Position numbers and translations under genes: made by a program
Shown: piece after piece, positions 50,201 through 60,826 of the stretch
Numbering within the stretch: the first letter of the stretch is position 1
Layout: each line of letters starts with the position of its first letter
Notes under the pieces: model-generated
Told to the model about the DNA's origin: nothing
The model's input: only the letters and a program-made list of their open reading frames with translations
Database searches by the model: none
Assembly: GCA_028673005.1 (NCBI GenBank)
Contig: CM054117.1
Location: 48,577,370 to 48,641,369, forward strand
DNA from: Tanypteryx hageni
Lineage: Eukaryota > Arthropoda > Insecta > Odonata > Petaluridae
Direction: 5' to 3'
Length of the DNA stretch: 64,000 bases

Positions 50201-52490
50201 AGCCTTGTCCATAAATCTAGGTCAGCATTTCCCAAATTGTATTTATCTATACAATAAAAAAAGTTTTGGATTATTCTTATATTCCTTTAAGGGATGCAGC
50301 AACCAATAAAGTTGAAGTTCATGAGCCTTCATCAGCTACTACTAGAGTTTGTGGAGGAGATCTAGAAAAAGCCTGGCTTTTCTATGAAATTGGACGAAAT
50401 CGTCTTCAAATAGGACACATTGAATTGGCCAGACAATGGTCTCGACGAGCATTGGCCGCATCTAGAAGGGCTCTTATGGAAGAGCATGAAGCCATTGGAA
50501 GAGCTGAAGATGAGTGGGGAGGCACAGCTGAAGGCAAGTTGTTACTTTTTAGGGTGGTTTCCAATGGAAATAGCCTTATGAAATGGTCCTGTCTGTATGT
50601 GTGTCCCCTATTAACAACTTTTGTACCAATGGACCTATTTTCATGAAACTTGGTATGGGACTCATGCTGCCAGGGTCTACCTCTGGGCTATATTTTATTT
50701 GGTGAAGATTGAAGTCCCCGGGTTCGATTCCAGGGATGTTATTTCCCTATTTGTTTTGCACAGGATATCTCAAATAAATTGTGCAGAGATGTTTTCCGTA
50801 ATACATTAAAATATCTTAAAATTGTTATATCAGAGCGAGATTTGTACTGTTCTAAGAGAAAAAGAATGTAGATTCTAATTCTTATCATAGAATTTTGATA
50901 ATTGATCATATTTTCTTGAAATTCTACTTAAGCATAGCGTTTTAAATTACATTTTATCGGATTGTTACCATGGAGATGTTTATTACCGAACTCGGCTTGA
51001 ACATAGACGAGTGAATAAATGGGTTATTTTCCTTCCCGCTTGACTACTCTTGAGCAATGGACAGTTGATCCAGACATATTAGTATATAAACGGTAACATT
51101 TATTAAATTCGTTCATTTAAAAAAAGTACATGCATAATATAATGTCAGAAAGTGATTTTGACATTGTTTTTAGTATTTTAAACCTGATAATGCTCTATTA
51201 ATTTGTTTTCCAATTTTCTCTATCATTGATAAATGATGAACTGCATGTAGTGCCTATTCATGGTATGAGAATTCCTTGGAATGACTAAAACATACTGAAA
51301 CATTTCCTGTCAATATAAGTAATCAATTCAGGACTTTGGGAAAAACAGCCTGCATTAGTCCTGGTTAGGACTTCTTGTAAAAATATAATTAAATCCATGC
51401 TTAATTCAAAAATCGTAAAAACTTCTAGGAAAGAAATTTCTACCATATCTTCAGCAAAAAAATTTTGAAATTCAAAGGTTTTATATTAGGACTTGTGAAT
51501 AAATTTTGGGAGAAATAAAGAACATAATATCTTCTATAGATGGTTCTCATAATTCCAATCTCACAGTAACAAAAGATTATTTTGGACTATCAAATGATTA
51601 TCTCAGCTCTCTGAATCCTAAAATAACTAATATATTTTTCAATATATTGTGCTTAAGTTTAAATAACCATTCAACTTGACAGCCAAAAGCACAATTTCAT
51701 AGAATTGATGAAACAATCAAGCCTAGGTAGTTTTGCCAAAATTTTTATACAACATTTTAACATGCCTCTACCATTGCTTATGCTTGAAAAATGATAAATA
51801 AATGAGAATGGAGACTACGGTGAAGATAATGTCAAAAGTAGTGAAAATCACTCCTTATCTATACAGCTAAAGAGTGATTTTTGCAACTTTTAACTTGGCA
51901 AATGTTGAAAGAAAGCTAATGCAATCTTAGTAGAAGGGGTGGTTAGCATGTCTGTCTCCTAATCCTAAGGTCATGAGTTCAAATCCTGTTTTGGACATGT
52001 ATGTACGTGATTGTCTTTCTTATTGTTTAAAAAGCTCTTTGGGTGTTGTGTAAAAGCTAACTAAAATTAAACAAATTAAAAGCCAATGTGAAATATTTTT
52101 TAAAGTAAATCAATGAATTCATAGTGATGTAAGACCTTGATTTACAATACTCATGATGATGATCAAAATTCCGCAAAGTTATCATTCTATTGAGAAGAAA
52201 ACTGTGGTTATACTTTATTTTTAGAGAACCAAAAGGGGACAGCCACATGGCTCATCAACTCGCTCCTACTAACTTCGAGGGTGGAAGCAATGTCTGGCTC
52301 AATTGAGAATGCAGAGGGTGCACTTATGACTGCATCAGATGAGGCAAAAAAGAGATTGCCAGAGAATGAAGACATACAAGAATGGATTCGATTTTCTCTG
52401 AGAGCGCTAAAATGGGCTTCTCAGCAGTTATCCTCTGCAAAATCTCGAGCAAGACGAGGGTCAATATTGAGTGCAAGCTCACTGATAAAT
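40992..52490 (+). CDS. ODAD4: ODAD4/TTC25-like outer dynein arm docking protein, seven exons, 3' end unresolved
   Basis: Exons 40992-41252, 41390-41569, 43970-44659, 45459-45740, 46259-46443, 50292-50533 and 52225-52490 join in one open frame of about 702 residues. Seen: a Lys/Glu-rich N-terminus (about residues 5-32), three TPR-like helix pairs (about 36-147), a central Arg/Lys-rich part that includes RGFWAVKHP, and C-terminal TPRs from about 556, including KAWLFYEIGRNRLQIGH. This order and size match ODAD4/TTC25 (the vertebrate protein is about 670 residues). That protein docks outer dynein arms onto axonemal doublets; in an insect the likely sites are the sperm flagellum and perhaps sensory cilia. 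The start ATG at 40992 has a favourable context (AACATGG). Exon 7 ends at a codon boundary before a good GT donor, so the true C-terminus lies downstream. Family assignment is by remembered similarity, not by a search. Confidence 0.8.
41390..41569 (+). CDS. ODAD4: ODAD4-like gene, exon 2 (TPR 2-3)
   Basis: Sixty codons, phase 0 at both ends. Acceptor TATCTGCAG|GCT and donor CAG|GTATGT are both strong. The residues continue the TPR superhelix: ALIGDYSAASMNVNLAKYQG, then AIYEMCEYEAALIKYHQANR. In ODAD4 proteins the same position carries a GDLERSL-type helix and an LYTMGDFEFAL-type helix, which is the best single support for the family call. Confidence 0.88.
41570..43969 (+). other. Intron 2 of the ODAD4-like gene
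   Basis: 2.4 kb, AT-rich, bounded by CAG|GTATGT and CTCCACAG. No mobile element or RNA recognised inside. Confidence 0.7.
43970..44659 (+). CDS. ODAD4: ODAD4-like gene, exon 3 (large central exon)
   Basis: Encodes 230 residues, phase 0 at both ends (CTCCACAG|GAT, AAG|GTGAGG). Clearly more GC-rich than the flanking introns. It begins DGILRCRQTIEECIG, continuing the TPR helix of exon 2, then an Arg/Ser-rich linker. The helix RHYLQRLAEDLQFIEKLVTS follows, then RGFWAVKHPAAALY, which resembles the FW-x-x-x-x-P-x-Y stretch of vertebrate ODAD4. It ends in a run of basic residues. No stop codon interrupts it. Confidence 0.9.
45459..45740 (+). CDS. ODAD4: ODAD4-like gene, exon 4
   Basis: Ninety-four codons, phase 0. 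The acceptor ATTCGCCAG|CCC has a weak pyrimidine tract. It was chosen because it preserves the frame and gives EKK-PSHNISW across the junction, similar to the KRRPSQTAHY region of ODAD4. Predicted helices follow, with AREVADTLPR and YVRAIARELGRAYLLKRKVD. The donor is GAG|GTATAT; an overlapping GTGAGG four bases upstream breaks the frame. GC-rich like exon 3. Confidence 0.8.
46259..46443 (+). CDS. ODAD4: ODAD4-like gene, exon 5
   Basis: Acceptor CATTTCAG|GTA and donor ACC|GTAAGT are both strong. Reads VENRRLLLQAGLASN, then FPFRDPHRLILKCERWLGM, and ends in phase 2. I do not recognise an equivalent of this segment in vertebrate ODAD4. It may be lineage-specific or simply diverged, so its place in the protein rests on splice phase and the open frame rather than on homology. 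Confidence 0.72.
46721..47176 (-). mobile_element. pogo/Tigger deletion derivative in intron 5
   Basis: Left end CAGTAAAACCTCACTTATTG and inverted right end CAGTAAAGCGTCAATTATCT, flanked by TA at 46719-46720 and 47177-47178. On the minus strand from 47039 a broken frame reads LSISDKLKIIE and, after a frameshift, AGDSISEIASEHGIASMTV. This is the pipsqueak/CENP-B type N-terminal helix-turn-helix of Tigger transposases. The rest of the gene is deleted. The 456-bp element lies in an intron of the ODAD4-like gene in antisense orientation. Confidence 0.8.
47498..48180. mobile_element. hAT MITE with G/C-rich ends in intron 5
   Basis: Left end CAGAGCCATCT and inverted right end CAGAGCCGTCT, flanked by a perfect 8-bp duplication AGTGGTGG at 47490-47497 and 48181-48188. 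The subterminal sequence is strongly G/C-rich (GGGCCCC on both sides), as in many ZMYM1-type hAT families, while the middle is AT-rich. 683 bp with no coding capacity. Confidence 0.87.
48190..50291 (+). other. Distal part of intron 5
   Basis: AT-rich with no bounded element. A stretch near 48760-48960 (GAGCTGAAATTTGGCATAAA, TTTTTGACCCCAAAG) has the look of a dispersed repeat. Confidence 0.45.
50292..50533 (+). CDS. ODAD4: ODAD4-like gene, exon 6 (C-terminal TPR) with GC donor
   Basis: The acceptor TTCCTTTAAG|G supplies the base that completes the codon begun in exon 5. Encodes GGDLEKAWLFYEIGRNRLQI, then ELARQWSRRALAASRRAL, a TPR that closely matches the EKTWLFHEIGRCYLEL region of ODAD4. Ends CTGAAG|GCAAGT in phase 1. 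The nearby GT dinucleotides give the wrong phase or lead to a stop in exon 7, so a GC-AG intron is the best reading. Confidence 0.85.
50660..50742 (+). repeat. Possible tRNA-derived fragment in intron 6
   Basis: A strong B-box, GGTTCGATTCC, sits inside CCCCGGGTTCGATTCCAGGG, but no convincing cloverleaf can be drawn upstream. Just before it, the motif ACCAATGGACCTATTTTCAT followed by GAAACTTGGTATG is typical of dispersed insect repeats. Probably a composite repeat fragment. Confidence 0.3.
51935..51998 (+). repeat. tRNA-derived SINE-like head in intron 6
   Basis: Contains an A-box-like GGTTAGCATGTCTG and a B-box-like GAGTTCAAATCC about 25 bases further on. The order resembles a tRNA-Thr type sequence, but the stems are poor. 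Best read as the promoter head of a tRNA-derived SINE lying in the last defined intron of the ODAD4-like gene. Confidence 0.45.
52225..52490 (+). CDS. ODAD4: ODAD4-like gene, exon 7 (C-terminal TPR)
   Basis: The acceptor TTATTTTTAG|AG completes a Glu codon with the last base of exon 6. Reads GTATWLINSLLLTSRVEAMS, then GALMTASDEAKKRLPENEDI and WIRFSLRALKWASQQLSSAK. This resembles the final ODAD4 TPRs. Ends ATAAAT|GTAAGT, phase 0. The protein would continue in an exon not securely located here. Confidence 0.85.
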
Positions 52491-53748
52491 GTAAGTTGTG
52501 TCTTGCTGCAGCAAACTTTATTTGTTGAAAGATAATTTCAACGACTGTAAACTCTAAATTATTTTTAATATGCACTTGTTGGGTTGAGAGTCGCCTTTTG
52601 CCATACATCATCCAATGCGTCTCATGTAATTCTCAAAGAGAATTGTGATTCATTCTAGTGTTATCGAAATATAGATTCTTTTAAAAAATGTCTTCTCCTG
52701 CCGTTCACCAGACATGATGTCTCACTTTCCAATTTGTCCCGTGATGAATTTTTTGCTAGATGATAGATGCGTGATGAATTGACATGCTACAAAATGAATG
52801 CAACCAGTTGTCAAAGAACTGTAGGAAGTATGGTTACACGTTTAATCGGTTTTTTTAAACAAATGAAACAAGATAAAATAAGTGTATCTCCCAAAAAATT
52901 TTCATTGCAAACTTATGATCCGGATTTCAATTAATACAGTATTTTTTTTAAATACATTTTTAAAATTCTGTTATTTTCTCAAACAAAAATTTGAAACAAA
53001 CCATTTTGATTAATGAACGAACTAGTATACCTGTACTTAATATGTGTTCAAATACAGCAAATATGTTCAGTTAGAAATTAGGTCATAAAATCTTTTTCTT
53101 TTTGACAGTCTGCTATAATATTCAGGTAAATACGATATAAACTAACTGACTACTGCCTGAGCAAACGTAGACATTGCTAATTTAGATAATGAAGGCTTAA
53201 CTCAACTTTAGTATAAGAAAACATGAACTTCCATTAAAGAGAGTGAATCATTTTAGCACTTAAATGTACCAGTAAAGCAAATAGGGATTAATCCACAACA
53301 AGTATTTACATGCAGTAAATAATAACTCATGAAAATATTAATGCATATTAAAATTTTAACCTTAAATAAAAAATAAATAAATGCAAAGTTTTAGTAAGAT
53401 GAATACAAAACTGCCTGTCTCAAATGTAAACTCAATTTATGGCATAATATTAGTTTTAAATTTTTTCTCATATGCAGAATTAATCGAGGAACATTTACAT
53501 TAAACCATATTAATCTGCTATAAATATACTTTTGGCTAATAGCACTTCATCTAAATGATGGTCTAAATGCTTAAATGATAAAAATTTATAAGAAATTAAA
53601 GTTTAGGTTGTATGTTAATATGTACACACTATTTATAAGAGAAAAACAGAAATATCTTCCACAAATATTTGAGCAAGCCTTACAACACATTATGGATTTA
53701 TCGTGATAATTTTATCAAAGAAACAATTATAAGGTTTATTATAAAAAT
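52491..53748 (+). other. AT-rich sequence downstream of exon 7
   Basis: Follows the exon 7 donor and is presumably intronic. No further exon is convincing. Confidence 0.5.
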
Positions 53749-54840
53749 CTAGCCTTCAGTGCTGTAGCAAGGTAATTTGGCAGTGGGTGCAGAACCTAAA
53801 TAAGGCACCTCTATAATAGGATGGGCCAAATTATTTTTATATTTATAACATTTAGCTGCCATGCCTATGCCGGTGTTTCTAATTGGCAGATAAAAAAGGT
53901 AATAAAAAATATCAGAAAGTATAGAATTTAAAAAACGCTACACTAAATCACAAGAAAATGTTTATTCAATAAGAAAAGAAACAAAAAATAACAAATAATA
54001 ATAAAAAAATAGAAAAACAAAATTAAATCACAACATTATATTTCTGAACATATAAATATTTTAGTGTGTGTGTGTGTGTATGTATTTTCTTTATACATTT
54101 TACACTGTTGAAGCTATCGAATTCAAAAGTTTCACAGGCCATTCTATGGACCAAAGGAAGAACTTGGTCTAGGTCTGCAGACCGTGGGGTCTCTTATACC
54201 CCATGGGGTCAACAAAATACTATTTCCATAAGAATGCATGGGAAATGTTGTGGAGAAACATGGCGAGCTGTAGAGGAAGAATAGCCAACGCCAAGATAAA
54301 GGGGACAAATGGATTCATGCCTAAATGTAGTCTATGAGTGCTTTTGAAGTGAGTCAAATGATTTTTAAGGAATATTAGAACATTGCTATCTTTCACCATT
54401 AACATTGAAAGTTATTGCATCATAAATCGATACATTCACTTACATTTGTTTGGTAACCAAGATGTTGTTTATTGATTACGTTTTGGTTAATAGTATTGAC
54501 ATAATCCACATCATTTTATTGATGCTTTAAAGATTTCGGTACATCTACTCATGGGAATATTAAGTAAGACGTTAATGCGTAATTATATTAATGGTAAAAC
54601 TTTACAATACAATACATAAAATAGTAAATGTTAATGTAAACAACGCGTGCATAATTAAGGAACTGGGGAACGTTTGGTAAAGCTTGGATCTTTTTTTGTG
54701 GGGACTCTTCCCCCAAACCAGTAATTCAAAACTTGGGGTAACCAACAGCGAAAGCAAGTAAATTTCAACATTTATTGTATTATTTTTATTGTAATATGAC
54801 ATCAAAAGTGATATATCAATAAAGATAATAAAAATTGTTT

Positions 54841-54890
54841 GCTACCAAAAAGGACACTCTTCCCTGAGCGAAGCCGGGATTTTCAGCTAG
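54841..54890 (+). mobile_element. Helitron-like 3' terminus
   Basis: The stretch ends GCGAAGCCGGGATTTTCAGC and then TAG followed by T, that is CTAG|T. Many insect Helitrons end in a GCGAAGCCGGG hairpin arm followed by CTAG at a T target. I cannot place the 5' TC end, so only the terminus is called. Confidence 0.5.
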
Positions 54891-55023
54891 TCCAAAATAA
54901 ATAATAAAATTATATTGCACATAGAACATACTTATGTCCTAACAGATTGTAACTTTTCTTGGTTTTAGTGATGTGAAATCTCGAATAAAAAGATCATAAT
55001 TAAGAGATTTTGCTATTTCATGT

Positions 55024-58000
55024 TCAATTGAAATTGATGCTCAAGTTGTCAATCTTTCTTGGTCCATGGTAGATCTTAAATGATTTTATTATTTTCAACT
55101 TACTAAAACTATGCTCACAAAATGCAACAGTCACAGGTATTGTGAGGAATATACAAAGGGAAATATCTATATTTGGATAAGCATCTTGAAGACCATAAAA
55201 ATGAATTAATTGTAATAAATCAAATGAAGAAGCTGGCACTAAATTTTCTAATAATGAATCTGACTGAAATTTAAAACTTTCTATCTCTAAACAAAATTCG
55301 GCAGCATTGAAATCTTCTGCAAATTTTAGTGCAAGATCTGCTGCAGATCTATTTAGTTGTTCTACAGACATGGTAGATAACAATTTTCCAGTCATAAAAT
55401 CAAAATCTGAAGATACTTCAGTCATGGATTTGAATCGCCATTGAATTTGAATAAAAATTCTGCCAAAGACAGTGTTGCACTCTCTTACGAATTCTTCTTT
55501 ATATGTTATTAAGTACCATTCATCTTCAGCTTTCTCTAATGCCATGCGTTTTACTTTTACCTTCCATCTTTCTGCAAAATTTGCTTCAATTTTCATTTGT
55601 TCTACCATATTTATGGCTTTTTTTTAAATATGTTCATGCCCTGTATTTCCCATTTTGGCTATAGATGACATTAGACCATGTAATATCTTCGCAGCTCTGT
55701 CAACTGCCAAACTTTTAGTTTGCAAACAAACATTCACGTGATCAATGCAAGTAATATTACACCAAAAATCTAGCAGACAAATAAATCTGTAATCGATTTG
55801 TTTAATTAGGTTTTGCACACCCGACACTATCAGAATTCAAATTTGAATCCTGAGAAATTTCTTTCAAAATTTGGTATACTTTCTGAATTTGCTGATGAAG
55901 TGAAGTCTGCCCATTTTTATACAATCAATGAGTTGCAGTGTCCTTTTAAAGATACGGTTAGGATTGAAATAAGTTTTTCCCATCTTGACATTGAGCTAGA
56001 AAAGTGTAAAAATTCTTTCTTCTGAACCAAAAAAATGTTATCATGGTTGGTGATGCTTCAGCAGCATGCACCCCCACAAGATTAAGGGTATGAGCTGCAC
56101 ATGGAACAAATTTTGCAAATTAATTTATTTTGCTTATGTATACTTATACACCACAGTATTTTCCTGTCATATTGGCGCCATTATCATAACACTGTCATCT
56201 GCAGTCTTTAAGTTGTAATCCAACAGATGTCAGTTTTTCCATTATTTTTTTTAGCAAGCCCATGGCCGGTTTTTTCACGAGTTTCAACAAAATCTATGAA
56301 ATTGTCTTCAATTGAACATTTCCCATTTTTTAGTGCTTTTCGTCATTGCTGAAAAGCACTATTATCTTCGTGATGTCTGTCCGTACGTATGCATATATCA
56401 GGGAAGAAATGGCATAATCGATTTAAACCAAAATTGGTACATAAAATATTCACATAAATTAATGACCAAAGTGACATATTTGGACCGGATCGACTTTGCA
56501 GGGGTGCCACAATTACGAAGTTAAACTTTTCGGTAATTATGAATTTAGAAGGAATTGGCTGAACCGATTTCAATGAAATTTTGTAGGAAGGAGGCTGGTA
56601 ACGTAAAAAAACAAAAACTCTAGATGTATAGTATAGATAGCAGGGCTGCCACAATACAAGAAATAAAACATTCTTTTTACACATTTGTGTTCAAATGTCT
56701 GCATCAATTTGAACCAAATTATAATATTTATAATGTACACATATATATAAAACTTAATCAGCCAAATTACAAATTAAATTCTTTCAGTAATTAAGAATTT
56801 GGAAGGAATTGGCCAAATGGATTAAATTTTCTATGTAAGATTTATACAACATATCATAATGAAATCAAGATGTTTAAAGCCGAGCTAAATAGCAGCCCTA
56901 CCACAATAAAAAGTAAATTAATATTTCTTTTACACATTATTCTAGAGAACTGACGGCATGGATTTTAACCAAATACAATGTATATAATCTTTATATAAAT
57001 AACAAAATTATTATATTCAAACAGGTTGACTATACAGGGCTACCACAGTACCAAAGATTTTGTCTGTAACTATTAATTTCGAAGGCATTGGCTGAATGGA
57101 ATTCAAAGAAATTTTGTTTATAGTATAGAATGACAAAAGGAAATGAACAGGTTTACAACAGATCTAAAAAACAGGGTTGCCACAATATAAGGAAAAATAA
57201 TTTTCTGATTTCAAAGCAAATATATTAGTATACGATTATACTATGGCGAATTTGACAAAAATCACTTCTGTACCACAGGAAACCCGTGTACATCCCTACT
57301 TGTTATTCTTATGTACCTTATGATCTCAGTAATTTGTTCCTTGTGAGACACATCTGGTGTGTAAACAAAATTGAACAATATTTTGCCTCTTTTATTCTGC
57401 AAAACACTTCCTGTTATACATATTCCCCAATAATTTCGATTATTTTATTTTGAGGCAAAAAATGTTGTCTGTTTCCTTGATATAATATTTGCAATGTGAT
57501 CTGAAATAAGTGGATGATAGCGACTTATCATTTCTATTGTTTAAAAATATTCCACAGGGTGTCCTGATGCACCTCTAAGGGCAAGATTATTTTGGGGACA
57601 GCACATTATAATGTCAACTACTTACTACCTTAATAATTTGAAATCACTTTTCTGTTTCTACTGATATAGCCTTTTGTAAATTATCATCAATTGTCATTAC
57701 CTCAAATAACCTTTTTTTATAGATCCTTCCAGGACATGTAGCATTTTCTATGTTATGGACTATTTTCATGGTCTGGTATTCTTGGACTCAAATGTCTCCA
57801 ATCAAAAAAACCCTTTGAAAATTCCATAAATGCAGAACTTTTTTCAGTTGAAAATAACAAGCATGAAAAGCAAAATATTACATTTTTTGAAGTAATATAT
57901 AGCAACCATTTTCGTTCGAGTTTTTCACCATTTGGTATATTTTTATGAAACCATTCAAACTAAAATACCTACCATCTTCTGAAGTAGAAAATGTCTTACA

Positions 58001-58331
58001 GTCAATGTTGATTTGTTCCGGACCATGCATTACCAAAAGACATTTTATCAGTAACAGGTGGCCATTGAGTGGGATCATATTTTATGTAATATTTTGCATT
58101 TCCACTTCCTACAAATATGTTCCTTCTGGTGATACTGGTTATTCTTCTCGTGTGTGCATTCTTTAGGTTCAGTTTGTTGCTATGTTGAAACTTTTGTTTA
58201 TGATACGACAATTTTTCTATATCAAGTAAAGTTTGTTGTAATATTAATGCATCAGTTTCTGCTATCATAACATTGGCTTCATCAGTTTCCTTTTGCTTCA
58301 ATGATGAAGACTTTTCTGCTTCCGATGTCAC
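55024..58331 (-). pseudogene. ZMYM1-like hAT transposase pseudogene
   Basis: Pieces in order on the minus strand: 58331-58002, N-terminal region with YIKYDPTQWPPV; 57878-58078, the TTF-type finger region with NGFIKIYQ; near 57600, NLALRGASGHPVEYF; near 57350, FVYTPDVSHKEQITEIIRYI. After the insert come FIDFVETREKTGHGLAKKI, CYDNGANMTGKYCGV and FVPCAAHTLNLVGVHAAEA. Then 55827-55624, and 55608-55024 with the dimerisation motif PVTVAFCEHSFSKLKIIK. This is the domain order of ZMYM1/TTF-type hAT transposases. Stops and frameshifts separate most pieces; the last piece (194 residues) is the longest intact part. Confidence 0.85.
56350..57290. repeat. Degenerate tandem-repeat insert inside the hAT transposase
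   Basis: It interrupts the transposase between IIRYI and FIDFVE. Three to four units of roughly 200-250 bases share GAATTTGGAAGGAATTGGC, ATGAAATTTTGTAGG and GCAGGGCTGCCACAATAC. The left edge carries GTCTGTCCGTACGTATGC, a signature of a dispersed insect repeat family also seen near 34010. Confidence 0.65.
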
Positions 58332-58443
58332 AGCTGTAGAGAAACTTTTGTAATCGGTTCAAAAATTCACGATCTCTTTCCATGAATAATTTCTTCTGCT
58401 TCACATAACTGGATAATTAAAATAAATTTTAAAACAATATATA

Positions 58444-59260
58444 CAGTAGGCACCACTTAATGTGATCACATTTGGAAATTGTATTTAGATTCTATTAAGC
58501 GGCAATTCTATTAACCGAAAATCAAAGAAATAGTACAGGGTTGAAAAATTATAATAGGTAGTATATGCTACATATGTATAACCCACTTTATTACATATTA
58601 TGAAGAAAAACTTTTGCAGACAAAATAGTTATCATGTATGTACTTCCATTGTCCATTGATAATATATAACAATACTATTGCACTCACATTTTGTAAGTTA
58701 TTTAAAATAGTTACTTATTTTATTTTGCTTCAAATTGTCATTACATATTCTATTAAGTGTGTTTTCAAGGCTGTACAACAGTCTGTAGTCACAGTCAGTT
58801 AAACCACCTTCTTCCAATACTCTCCTCAGGATGTCAATAGCTTCATGAGTTTGCAGTTTCCTAACTGAGATTTGTTCAGGTTCATCGTCGTTTTCCTCCT
58901 TGGGATGATTGTCGGTGACAGATTTTGCTGTCTTCATCTGTTAAGGCTGCACTAACTTGTAGGTCACGATCTATTTCCACCCACTAATTAAACTCCTGTT
59001 CCCCTATGTCATCAGCCTCCCCACCATGTCCAAATCTTAACACTGTTGAACTTCATCAGAGCACATTAATCCCGATTTTCTACAGCAATTGACAATACAG
59101 GTGTCAGTAACTTTATTCGGCGCCCATTGTCATATGAAGTGCATCTAGAATAGATGTTTTTTTATGATGTCTGAGGAAGTTCCTAAACCATTATCTATAG
59201 ATTGGATGATTCTTCGCCTCATTGATCTATAAAAGGTCTTGAATGTTTTTATAATAAATG
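58444..59260 (-). mobile_element. Truncated pogo/Tigger element nested in the hAT
   Basis: The 3' end is CAGTAGGCACCACTTAATGT at 58444, preceded by TA (58442-58443). Transposase sequence on the minus strand runs up to about 59260, where it stops about 100 bases short of the hAT end. The 5' half and 5' terminal repeat are missing. Either the insertion was truncated or a deletion removed the outer part together with some hAT sequence. Confidence 0.75.
58698..59260 (-). pseudogene. Tigger transposase C-terminal fragment
   Basis: Read from about 59250 down: IKTFKTFYRSMRRRIIQSID, then TSILDALHMTMGA, and after stops TDTCIVNCCRKSGLM. The last piece, 58937-58698, is open for 79 codons with LQTHEAIDILRRVLEEGG, and ends KISNYFK, the usual Tigger C-terminus. 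These motifs follow the DDE domain in CENP-B/Tigger/jerky proteins. The catalytic aspartates lie upstream and are not present. Confidence 0.8.
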
Positions 59261-59366
59261 TTTTAATATATAAAAATAATTTATATTAACCATGTCGAAT
59301 GGCACCCCTTTCGACCTGGTGCAGGCACACCCCTCGCACTGCCCTTGCTACAGTACTGCTAGCCTT

Positions 59367-60072
59367 AAACAAGGAATAAATTTGAGAACCAAGCATAAAA
59401 TAATATTAAGCAAATATTTAAATAAGTATAAATTACAGTCGCCTAAAGGAAGGCAATTCATGTGATAGCTGGAATAAGTTAATTTTTCAACCAAAGCAAA
59501 GCTGCATTATCTCCCTTCCATGCCTTATAAACTAATGGCATAATTACAACTCTCAAATAGAATGTCCAAGACAGATGCCTCAACTGTCCTCATCCTTCTC
59601 CACAAAGATAATTTAGATGTTCAATTTTGTTAAGTTTCGCATATTAAATGCTTCATATCAATTGTAGAGCATATGATTGGGAAAAAACTTGGTCAAGACA
59701 GGACTAAATGAATTTTTGAAAAACTTTTATAGATTTTAATAGCCATAAACTGAGTAGCAATCCCAAAAGAGTACAACAGTGCTATTGTCTGTTATATTTA
59801 TTAGATGATAAAAGAAAAATAAATGTGGAAATGTTTAACAAGGAAGCGTTTGATAGAGTGGGTAAATTAGCAATACAAATATGAATGGTAAATAAAGTAA
59901 GTAAGAGAAATACATATTCAAACCTATAAAATCTAATTTTTCTTTATCTCTCGTTTCTCATCACTAATGGGAAATTTCATAATTGGCAGTGACGAACAAA
60001 GAAATTTTTCGCTTCTTGCGAGTTATCTTAAATAAGAAAAAGATCGAAGAAGCAATATTCTAATTTTTATTA
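59367..60072. other. AT-rich spacer between hAT and mariner MITE
   Basis: Nothing recognised. Confidence 0.5.
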
Positions 60073-60074
60073 TA

Positions 60075-60416
60075 CAGGATGGGCCAAAAAACGTAATAGA
60101 TTTCAAAATGAAATTAAAGGATAACCATATAATATAGGATTGAATAATAAAGTGGATTAATCAGGAAAACGTCCAAGTTTTTACTAAATAACTCTTTATC
60201 ATAAGCTCAAAATCTCAGATAAGTTAACAAGAACAGCTATAGGTAATATTAGGTGTGAAATCCTACGAGCTGTAATGAACAACTATACTGGGCCCATTCG
60301 CTTGGGTGCTCAGAATGATGGAAGACATTTTGAAAATCTTTATCAATGGAAATAAACTTTAAAAATTCCTCTATTATTTTGTTAATTTTGAAATTGGATA
60401 CATTTTTGGCCCACTG
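60075..60416 (+). mobile_element. mariner-family MITE
   Basis: Ends CAGGATGGGCCAAAAAACGT and, inverted, CAGTGGGCCAAAAATGTATC, flanked by TA at 60073-60074 and 60417-60418. Near 60230-60355 a remnant reads AIGNIRCEILRAVMNNYTGP, then RLGAQNDGRHFENLYQWK and a stop. This is the C-terminal signature of an insect IS630/Tc1/mariner family ending in a GxHFE-type motif. The deletion derivative is 342 bp long. Confidence 0.75.
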
Positions 60417-60826
60417 TATATTTGGAAGTTATAAAATTAAGAAAAATTTTTTAATTCCAAACTAAGCACACCCATAGAAATTTATTTAAGTATTATTCAT
60501 ACCATATTTTTGTTGTTAACTTCCTATTGAATGTGACAAAGAATGGTAGCCTATCAGTAGATACTAAGTAATCTATAAATTAACCTCAAAGAGGACAGTT
60601 TTAATGGATATGTTTATATAGGCCACTCATCCACATTGTTGTCATAGGAATTACCTTCATTATCAATTTTATCAACAAAAAAAAGAAATGTGCTATGCTT
60701 GGATATTGGCTACAATAAACTATAGCTATATCACATCATTAGATATTTTTAAATGTGATTAAAATTGCATATATATATATATATATTGCTATTTGATTTA
60801 TGCTAACTTTGTTTTCAACTGCTTAG

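Larger units (their letters stand above)
53757..59358 (-). mobile_element. ZMYM1-type hAT transposon, 5.6 kb, with nested elements
   Basis: Ends CAGTGCTGTAGCAAGG and, inverted, CAGTACTGTAGCAAGG. Both sides carry a perfect 8-bp duplication CTAGCCTT (53749-53756 and 59359-59366). The minus strand carries a decayed transposase. Inside lie a truncated Tigger (58444-59260), a tandem-repeat insert (about 56350-57290) and a Helitron-like 3' end at 54890. The insertions explain the unusual length. The whole block is downstream of exon 7 of the ODAD4-like gene and may lie in its last intron. Confidence 0.88.

Noticed and set aside
50536..50646. Continuation of the exon 6 frame beyond the GC donor
   Set aside because: The sequence loses TPR character at once and matches a dispersed repeat; reading through gives a stop within 40 codons.
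52324..52611. Minus-strand 95-codon frame over exon 7
   Set aside because: Antisense shadow of the TPR exon; it runs past the donor into the intron without support.
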